Shown piece by piece: positions 55,598-64,000 of a stretch of DNA of 64,000 nucleotides. How positions within the stretch are numbered: the stretch's first letter is position 1; each line of letters begins with the position of its first letter. The notes below the pieces were generated by a model, which made no database searches, had not been told where the DNA came from, and saw only the letters and a program-made list of their open reading frames with translations. Both the position numbers and the translations under genes were made by a program. This DNA is from Nelumbo lutea (lineage: Eukaryota > Streptophyta > Magnoliopsida > Proteales > Nelumbonaceae), in contig JAKGHH010000006.1 in NCBI GenBank assembly GCA_022828595.1, forward strand, positions 12,768,499 to 12,832,498. Direction: 5' to 3'.

Positions 55598-57246
55598 TGT
55601 TGGACAGTTTTAGTATGCCCTTAGCTTCAATTAATTTTGATGTACTTTTGATATTTAATGTAAATAAATAAAGTACATGTTTGATTCATGTTGTGTAGTA
55701 TGCTTCTGTGTAAGACCCTAAGACTAGACACTTAATGAGACTTGTGTTAGTTTTTAAATGTTCACAGCCGTTGGTTAAGTCTGGAGAGATTTATCTTGCC
55801 AAGGCTTGCACTGGTGTGCTGCTAACTGTTGGGGTGGCTCATCTCAGCCGCAAGGGTGAGACCCAAGGCACACGCAGTGTAGGATTACTTGAACCCTTGA
55901 ACCGGATCAGATTTCTAGTGTTGCCCTGGACCTTGGAGATTGATGGGCAAAACTGGAAAATCAGCCCATTTGTCGGACAAAGGTAATGGTCGGGGATGCA
56001 CTCTCTCTGATGGAAACTAAATTGCTGGTAGTTGATTTCAATCGTTGGAATTTTGTTTTGCAAAATTTATATATATGATATATACTTAAATATGGTTTCA
56101 AAACGTTTGCAAATGGTTTTAATTACTGGGATCCATGTAAGTAGAGAGTGCAGCACTGTTCGTTGCAGCCGAGGGAGAGGTCCTCTCTTGTCGGGCAGTG
56201 CTTGATCATTATGGGCTGAGAGGTTAAGTGTAAGGCCATTTGGGATAATACCTGATGGGCTAATCTTGCATCTGCCCACAGTCCCTGGGCTTTTATAAGA
56301 TGGCTTGGCTCAAGGACCACTTAGTGTAAGTGTTGGGCCCATAGGGTCCATGTGATGGGCTCAAGGGGGGTCACTGGGCTTCCCAGTGAATTTGGCTAGG
56401 CCTTGTAACAGAGGCTGGGCCGAACCCATGTGGCTGGTGTGTAGATCAATGCTTGGGTCACATGCCATACAAAGAAGCCCAACTGGGCAGCAGTTTGGAA
56501 GACTATTGAGCACTTATTACTTAATGGGCCTAAAACCCATTTCGAACTAGGCTGATTTGATCAGTCACTTGAGGGGGCGGATCTGAGATTAGGTTAAGCC
56601 CAAAAGCTGATCTAATCTACAAATAAGATTAAGAAGAGTCCTAATCCAAATACAGATTTGGATAAGGGTAACTTCTGATATGATTAGGAGGTTTTCTTAA
56701 TCATTAAGAAAGTGGAGGAAACCCTAATTTCGAATTACTTGAATTGGGACCCTAGGTTTTTCCAAGAGGATACTCTGCATTCTTGAGATAGGATCTCAGA
56801 AACCCTAGAGAGAAAAATAGCAGTGGCCACCACCTTTTCTGCCAGTTCGAGTTCTCAGTTTGAGAAAATCAAGAAAGGTTCTTGATTGTACGTGTGGTGC
56901 TCATTGATTCCAAAGGATTCTTATGGAGGATTCAGTGCATAGGATGCACTCTGTTGGTTCTGTTCCACAGTTGTTGTGTCGTCTTTAGCAGAAGCAGATC
57001 TTGGTGTCTTCTTTGGGCGTGAACACCAACTTAGGGAGATATTACTTATTTGGATCAGGTATAATCACTCCCTTTTCCTTTGGTTCAAATCTGGTCTGGT
57101 TTGGTTCAAGTAGGATCCTTGAATTTTGATTCTAAAATCAGGGAATTCGATTCCCAATTGGAAGGAATGTAGGAAATTTTTGAAATTCGCCCACCCATTC
57201 CACAATAGTTTTGGCGTCCATATGATGGATCCTACCATCCCTTTCA
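55598..57246 (+). repeat. 5' LTR of element 5, 1,649 bp
   Basis: It starts TGTTGGACAG and ends CTTTCA. It is shorter than the LTR of element 1 mainly by a deletion of about 156 bases at 55959, corresponding to 7394-7550 of element 1. Confidence 0.92.
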
Positions 57247-57247
57247 G

Positions 57248-57260
57248 TCGTAACAGAGCC
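57248..57260 (+). other. Primer binding site of element 5, mutated
   Basis: TCGTAACAGAGCC lies one base after the LTR. It corresponds to TGGTATCAGAGCC with three changes. Confidence 0.75.
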
Positions 57261-59028
57261 ACATGTTCGAATCTTGAACCAAAAGATCAGATTTGAACCT
57301 GCGTAATTTGGTAGAAGCTGTTCTATCCGGGTATTGTGCAGTTTGCTATTTTACTTCAAGAAACTGTTTCTTGTTGAGGGTGATTGATCTGAAATTAATT
57401 TTTGTTAAATCTTAAATTTATTTAGAATTGTTCTTTATTTAGTTCTTGTTTTAATGGACTGTTCGTACCTGGAGATCAAAGTGCAGAATTGGCGCAAATT
57501 GTCTACGCATTCTCTTTTTGTAATTTCTATTCAATTCAGTCTGTAAAATAATTTTTTTTCTAGACTGAATGTATAGGATTCAATCAAGGATGTAATTAAT
57601 TAATAGAAATAGGATTTCTGTTTTATTTTATTTTCTTGATTGAAGAAGACGGCGGCCCTGAAGATTTGTAGATGGAGGGATCGCATTCTGCGTTTTGCAG
57701 TTTATGAAACTGCAACCCTAGTGACTAACCTCTATTTTTCAGGTGGTGCAAATAGTCCATTTCTGATTTATGATTGTCTAAAGTCAGAAATATTAATTTC
57801 AGATGTTTCCTGAATTGATTCTTGAATTGAAAATCAGTTTCGGACCATCTCGAACCAGATTGGACCAAATCTGTTTGGACCGAATCTAGGGTTTGAAAGG
57901 GGACTGTTTTCAGTCCAATTTTCTCACACTTTTAGGCCCAAAACTGATGTTCGATTGCAGGGATTAATTCGACCCAACTTGTAAAGCCCAGTTTTAAAGA
58001 GTTAAAACTGCAAAAGCCCACTTTTGTGAGAAAAGCTATATGGGCCAAACTGCTAACTGCTATTCAGCCCATATACCTAGGTGATATTAATTGTTAATAT
58101 TTTGTTTCCTATTGGGCTAATTAATGGGCTTTACAGCTAGTGATTGATTAGATCAATTCTTCCATATCATGTGATGTGTGGATGTTTGATGTGCTGCGAC
58201 CATGGGCCATAAGCACTTGGCCCATGATGTTTTGTTAGTGCCTCTTGCACACACCATGGATGAATGCACATCATTGCCATGGTGTCCTCTAAGGTCATTG
58301 GATGGCCCTTTCCTTGAATGGTGGGCCCCACAACCCTGAAAAGGGTCACGTGCGGAAACCCTAGCTGATTTAGGCCCACCAGAAATCTGACTTTATGAAA
58401 GTTAGTGGGAGACACTTTGGTTTGACCTAAATTAGAACTAGGGCGTAATTTTGTACCCTCCGGTAATATGAGTGCATGTGATAGAGAGATCCATATGATG
58501 GACTCTCTAAAGGCCTTCCATCATTAGCACGATGATGGGTCCTTCAGTAATGAGGAAGCACACCATAAGATTGGGCTATCCATTTGTTGTTGGGTCTGTC
58601 AGAGTGTTTCATAAGAAGATAGGGGCGTCATAGACCGATGTGGGAGGGGCTTCACCAGAAAATGGGAACTCTCTCACGATACCTTGGCGTAACCTGAATA
58701 TGATGGGTGAGCACTCACTGGGCAGAAAGGTTTACCTGAAAACGACTGTGAACCTTGTCTGACAGAGGCCAAAGGGAAACTCATATGATGAGTGGATGTG
58801 ATCCGTCGCAGAAAGGTGGTGGGGTTATGCAGCTGAAACATTTGGCTCCATGCACCCTGTGTGATTTCCCACATTTTCAGAGACATTTCGCCATCTCCAT
58901 CAATGAGATAGGAGGAAAATCTCAGAGATGAACAAATGGAAATGGAACATAGATTAAAAGCCATATCTATGTAGGTAACATGAATCAAACTAAGGTTGTG
59001 GACTAACGTTTTGTTGTTTTACCAGAAA
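57261..59028 (+). other. Leader region of element 5
   Basis: It aligns to the leader of element 1 along its whole length, including the last ACCAGAAA before the start codon. No gene was seen. Confidence 0.75.
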
Positions 59029-60480
59029 ATGGCAAACGGACAATTTGTTAAGTTGCTTGATGACAAAAAGCTTAAGGTACCCAATTATGCTGACTAGTAC
59101 AGAAACCTTATGTTGTCCTGGCTTCAAAAAAACTAGATAAGGTGGCTAAAAATCCTGCTCTGGATCATCCGGGGGATAGGGCTTCTGAGGCCCGAAGGAG
59201 AGAATACCAAGAATGGGAGGATAAAAACTCCCTAGCCCGCTGCTATATCATAGCCTCTTTGGACAATCTGATACAGAGGCAGTTCGATTAGATTGAACTC
59301 GCTAAAGACATATTGGACAATCTGAAAACTATGTACGAAGAGCATAATCGTTCTAATTGATAGAAGGTCCTGAAACAGTTCATGACCGCGCAGATGACTA
59401 AGGGGCAGCAAGTGCATGACCATTGTCTTCGGATGATGGGCTACATAAATGAGCTGGAGGCCCTTGGTTTCGGGCTAGATCTAGTCACACAGATCAATGC
59501 TATTCTCAACTCTCTGCCTCCGTCCTTCAACCCATTCATTATGAATTATAATATGAATAAGTTGAATGTCAGTGTCCAAGAGCTCAGCAATATGTTGCAA
59601 AGAGCTGAGGAATTAATAAGGAAGGATGAGCCGATAGCCATGCTTGTTGAAACTGGCAAATCTAGCAAGAAGAGGAGGGCAAAGACGAAACCCCAGAAAA
59701 AGGCCACTAAGTCTAAGAAACAAAACAAAGACAAGTTATCTGATGCCTGTCACTTCTGCAAGCAGGCCGACCACTGGAAGAGGAACTATCCTGCCTACCT
59801 GGAATCTAAGAAAGGTACTTTCGAAACTTGTGTCATGGAAACTAATTTATTAGTGACTTCTGTGTCCTGGTGTGTTGAATCTAGGGCTTCAACTCATGCA
59901 TGTAACTCACTACAGGAGTTCAAAGTAAGCAGAAGGCTGAGTGAAGGAGGGGTGACACTTTACTTGGGGACTTCTACAAGTGTTGCAGCTACGGTGATAG
60001 GCACCGTAGAATTAAATTTTAGAGAAGGGATTCTTGTACTGAAAGACTGTCTTTATGTACAAAATCTAAGAAATTTAATTTCTGTTTCTAAACTGTGTGT
60101 GGATGGATATAGTGTCTCTTTTAGTAATGTGATTACTATCAAAAGGAACAACAAATTCATCGTATGCAGGGAATTGGAGAACGGTCTCTATGTTCTACAT
60201 CCTTCTCTAGAAACTAACTTGACCGAACTACGTCGGTCGAAATCCCCAAGAAAAGGACTTGTGACATAGTCAGTCCCACGTGCCTATGGCATTACTGACT
60301 TGGTCACATCGGTATTGACTGAATCACAAGATTGGTAAAGGATGGTCCTTTGGGTTTTCTAACCGTAGAAAACCTTCCCACTTGTGAGCCTTGCCTTAGA
60401 GGCAAGATGACAAAGCGGCCATTTAACGGTAAGCCTAAAAGATGTACAGGCACACTTGACCTTATTCATAGTGATGTATG
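59029..60480 (+). pseudogene. Copia gag, protease and integrase start of element 5, broken
   Basis: The ATG at 59029 (MANGQF) is followed by TAG at codon 23 (59095-59097), a one-base deletion near 59115, and further stops at CAG and CGA codons near 59289 and 59358-59363. An open stretch at 59382-60269 carries the gag C-terminal half, a zinc knuckle whose last Cys is Tyr, and a protease whose catalytic Asp is Glu (59877-59879) and next Gly is Arg. Integrase begins with the zinc region (CEPCLRGK) and stops right after the first catalytic Asp (LIHSDV), where the solo LTR is inserted. Confidence 0.92.
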
Positions 60481-61760
60481 TGAAGGGATAGGAAATCCAT
60501 CAAATGGATGCCCAAGATTGTGGAATAAAGGGGGCGAATTTCAAAAAATTTTTCTTTCCCTTCAACTAGGAATCGAATTCCCTATTTAGAAAATCATATT
60601 TTCAAGAATCATTCTTGAACCATAAACTGAACCAGATCTGAACCAAATGGAGGAGAGAGAGATAATACCTGATACAGAGAAATAATATCTCTCAACGGAG
60701 GTATTCACGCCCAAGGTAGAAACCAAAATCTGCTCCCACTGAAGATGGTACAGTGCAAGGTGGAGCAGAATCAGCAGTGTCCTTCCTAAGAACTTGATTC
60801 TTCCCAAGAATCACCTGGACGGCTTGTGAATACAACTCCTACCAATCTTTTCACCAAAAGATTGGAATCAAGATCTGATCTTGATTTCTCCCAAGCAATG
60901 GAGATCGAACTGCTATAGGCGGCAGCTTCAGGAAGGAGGCGGCTAGAGAGAATTTGCAGGGTGCAGAATTCTCTCCTCTGTGATCTCAACTCTGAAGACA
61001 AGACTGTTGCTGGTGATTGTGTTTCTAAAGGCTGCCGCCCCTTCTTCCTTTTATAGACTTAAAGGGATCAGTTCCTAATCCCATTAGGAGTTGCTAACCC
61101 AAATCATATTTGGATTAGAAGTCCCTTTAAGATAAGGGATAAACCTTATCTTATCTGCAAATTAGATCAGTCAGTTCCTAATCTAATTAGGAAGTTTCCA
61201 AATCTAAATCTCATTTATATCTTGGACTCTCTGAGTTGATAGGGTGTGGGCCCAATCCTATAAGCTGATCTTATCTTAGAATTCGCCTCTTAAAGACTAA
61301 TCAAATTAGCCCAGTTCGAAATGGGATTAAGGCTCATTTAGGGTTATGTATTTATTAAACCTTCCAAACTGCTGTCTAGTTGGGCTTCCTTGTATGGCGT
61401 GGGACCCAAACATTGATCTACACATCAGCCACATGGGTTCAGCCCAGTTACAAGGCCTGGCCGAATACACTGTTATGGACAGTGCACCCCCTAAAACCCA
61501 TCAGATGGGCTCTATGGGCCCAACACTTACCCTATGTGGTCCCTGGGCCAAGCCACCTTGTAACACCCAGGGACTATGTGCAGATGCAAGATTAGCCCAT
61601 CAGGTATTATCCTCAATGACCTTACACTTAACCTCTCAGCCCATAATGATCATACACTGCCCGACAAGAGAGGACCTCTCCCTCGGCTGCAAGGAACAGT
61701 GTTGCACTCTCTCAAGTATGGATCCCGAGAATTAAAACCTTTTGCAAACATTTCGAAATG

Positions 61761-61797
<37 letters not shown>

Positions 61798-62446
61798 TTT
61801 TATATCTCATATAAAATATATTTTGCAAAACAAATCTCAATGATTGAAATTGGCTGCCGGCAGTCTTGGTTTCCATCAATGAGAGTGCATCCCCGATCAT
61901 TACCTTTGTCCGACAAAGGGGCTGATCCTATCACTATGATCACCCACTCAGATGAATTCTCAGACTGTCCCAACATACCCAGGTTTTGACCCCCGCTAAG
62001 GATCTCACTGATTGGTATATCAAAGACAACCCAATCCGACACCTAGTGCAGTATCATAATCGAGTCTAGGGGTCGGGTGTAACTTTCCAGTTTTGCCCAT
62101 CAATCTCCAAGGCCCAGGGCAATACTGGAAATCTGGTCCAGTTCAAAGATTCAATTAATCCTACATTGTATGTGCCTAGGGTCTCATCTCGGTAGCTGAG
62201 ACAACCCACCCCAACCGACTTGGTGGCACCACAGTGTCAGCCTTGTCAAGATAGGTCTCCCCAGACTGACCCACTGGCTGTGAACATTCTAAACTAACAC
62301 GAGTCTCATTAAGTGTCCAGTTAAAGGGTATTACACAGAAACATACCAAGGGAACATGAATCAAATATGCACTTTTATTCATTTATAATAAACTCATAAA
62401 GTACATCAATTTGATTGAAGCTAAGGGCATATAAAACTGTCTAACA
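60481..62446 (-). mobile_element. Solo LTR, subfamily B, inserted in the integrase of element 5
   Basis: Read on minus it starts TGTTAGACAG and ends TATCCCTTCA, with TG and CA ends. The perfect target duplication is GTATG (60476-60480 and 62447-62451). Removing it restores GATGTATGTGGTCCCCT, as in element 1. It is highly similar to 24622-26571, so subfamily B moved after element 5 was in place. It carries an AT microsatellite at 61761-61796. Confidence 0.96.
61761..61796. repeat. (AT)n microsatellite in the solo LTR
   Basis: About 17 AT units. It is homologous in position to the (TA)n(GT)n run at 7666-7703. Confidence 0.95.
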
Positions 62447-62451
62447 GTATG

Positions 62452-64000
62452 TGGTCCCCTAAGTGTTAGGACCCGCAACTAACACGTGTATTTCATCACC
62501 TTTACCGATGATTTCTCACGATATGGTTACGTGTACCTAATGAGACATAAATCTGAATCTTTTGAAAAGTTCAAAGAGTTCAAACAAGAGGTCGAGAAAC
62601 AGTTAAGGAGAGAAATTAAGGCCCTTCGATCAGATTGAGGTGGCGAGTATCTCTCTGACGAATTCAGGGACTACTTGAAGGCCAATGGGATTATCTCACA
62701 GTTAGCTCCTCCTGCAACACCCCAGCTTAATAGTGTTTCAGAGAGGAGGAATAGAACATTGCTAGACATGGTCCGATCACTTCTCACACGCTCAGAATTG
62801 CCCACAATCTTTTGGGGATATGTGTTAGAGACCACAATTTATGTGCTGAATCGGGTTACAACCAAATCGGTTCCGAAAACTCCATACGAACTATGGACCA
62901 GAAAGAAACTAAGTGTCAAACACTTAAAGATTTGGGGTTGTCCTACGCACGTTAAAAGAACGAGTGCGGACAAGTTGGAATCCAAGACCAGCCGTTGCCT
63001 ATTTGTAGGCTACCCAAAGGATTCAATGGGTTATCTTTTCTATGACCCAAGTGAGCAGAAAGTATTCTATAGTCAAAATACCCTATTCTTAGAGACAGAT
63101 TATATCTTGGACACTCGTCATCAGGAAATAGTTCTTGATGAGGAGAGCTCAGGAGCAGTGGGAGATGTCCTACAAGTTATAGGTAGTGACCAACCTAGAA
63201 GAACCACCCGGGTATCCAGGCCACCAGTCCATTATAGTTATGACCAGGATAGTTACCTGGTGGAAGCCTTGACGAGTGAGGAGGATCCTGTGACTTACGT
63301 GGAAGCTATGTTGGACATAGATTCCTAGAAGTGGGCGGAGGCCATGAGAGTTGAGATGGACTCGATGGAGGCCAATGGAGTCTGGACTCTAGTAGATCCA
63401 CCCTCAAGGGTAAAAGCAATTGGTTGCAAATGGATCTATAAGAGGAAGAAGGGCCCCGATGGCAAGATTGAGACTTACAAAGCATGTTTGGTGGAAAAAG
63501 GGTATACTCAGAAAGAAGGCAACGACTATGAGGAAACCTTTTCGCCCGTGGCCATGCTTAAATCCATTAGGATCCTGCTAGCTATAACAACATACCATGA
63601 CTATGAGATTTGGAAAATGGATGTCAAAACCACGTTCCTAAATGGAGATCTTAGTGAAGATATCTACATGTAGCAGCCGCAAGGCTTCATTGCTGCTGGT
63701 CAGGAACACATGGTATGTAAACTTAATAGATCCATATATGGACTTAAGCAAGCTTCTAGGAGTTGGAACATCCGTTTTGACTCTACCGTAAAATCGTTTG
63801 ACTTTGAGCAGAATCCGGATGAGCCCTGTGTTTACAAGAAGTCCAATGGGGATAAGATCACCTTTTTGGTGTTGTATGTGGATGATATCCTACTCATTGG
63901 GAATGATGTAGGAATGTTGACTTCAGTCAAGGTATGGCTTTCGTAGCAATTCTCCATGAAAGATCTTGGAGAAGCTTCCTATATACTGGGTCTTCGACTC
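62452..64000 (+). pseudogene. Copia integrase core and RT of element 5, broken
   Basis: It continues the integrase after the solo LTR. The LRSD segment holds the second Asp and is followed by TGA where element 1 has Arg (62636-62638). [14 protein letters not shown] holds the catalytic Glu. RT runs from VNGVWTL-like sequence (read as [12 protein letters not shown]) to [13 protein letters not shown] near 63865-63905, so the catalytic Asp pair is kept. Stops lie at 63326, 63671 and 63943, each at a codon that is Gln in relatives. RNase H lies beyond the window. Confidence 0.92.

Larger units (their letters stand above)
55598..64000 (+). mobile_element. Ty1/Copia element 5 (3' end outside window)
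   Basis: It has a 5' LTR, primer site, leader and gag-pol to the end of RT, all homologous to element 1 and collinear with it. It contains a minus-strand solo LTR in the integrase. The RNase H and 3' LTR are expected right of the window. Confidence 0.93.

Noticed and set aside
1..64000. Integrated plant pararetrovirus or other viral sequence
   Set aside because: All RT-bearing segments have integrase and the domain order of Copia, Tat/Gypsy or LINE elements; no movement protein or viral coat domain was seen.

Overview
This window looks like nuclear, intergenic DNA of a flowering plant with a repeat-rich genome. I recognise no rRNA, tRNA, CRISPR array, bacterial-type operon or intact host gene. 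Most of the 64 kb can be assigned to transposable elements, many nested in one another and most decayed. The plant assignment rests on plant-type Ty1/Copia elements with an initiator-Met-tRNA primer site, a Ty3/Gypsy Tat-lineage element with a second RNase H and an antisense ORF, a plant PIF/Harbinger transposase with introns, and many MITEs. The species cannot be told from the sequence.

Layout. 1-8975: a nearly complete Copia element on + (element 1), cut by the left window edge, with two stops in its gag-pol frame. It sits inside an older, antiparallel relative (element 2, 8976-14147, minus). 14299-17378: a PIF/Harbinger transposon with a broken three-exon transposase, a GRF-like zinc finger and an AT-rich tandem array. 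It abuts a third Copia pol fragment with its 3' LTR (17379-19815). 20356-21240: a decayed Copia gag. 21267-24400: the 3' end of a minus-strand Tat element (LTR, PPT, minisatellite, antisense ORF). 24622-26571: a solo LTR of the same broad Copia family. 26710-28525: four small inverted-repeat elements in a row.

29069-45104: a 16 kb Tat-lineage Gypsy element. Its order is 5' LTR, gag, protease, RT-RNase H, a nested 2.2 kb TR-GAG element (33321-35516), second RNase H and integrase, a probable nested 3.4 kb solo LTR carrying a ~168 bp tandem array (37764-41201), an antisense ORF on minus (43316 to 41454), a repeat-rich 3' UTR, and the 3' LTR. 45105-55600: AT-rich intergenic DNA with an LTR fragment, a Harbinger-type MITE, a LINE 3' fragment (minus), three more MITEs and small tandem repeats. 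55598-64000: a fifth Copia element on + (element 5), cut by the right window edge, with a minus-strand solo LTR inserted exactly in its integrase (60481-62446, perfect 5 bp duplication).

No genes here work together as a host pathway. The functional logic is that of the elements: LTR promoters, primer sites, gag-pol and polypurine tracts for retrotransposons, and terminal repeats for DNA transposons. I found no clearly new biological system. The observations most worth testing are the repeated PPT-plus-U3-start cassettes in the Tat 3' UTR, the TATA-like boxes in front of the antisense ORF in two different Tat copies, the ~168 bp array inside an LTR, the complete TR-GAG element, and the AT-rich array shared by the Harbinger copy and a MITE.
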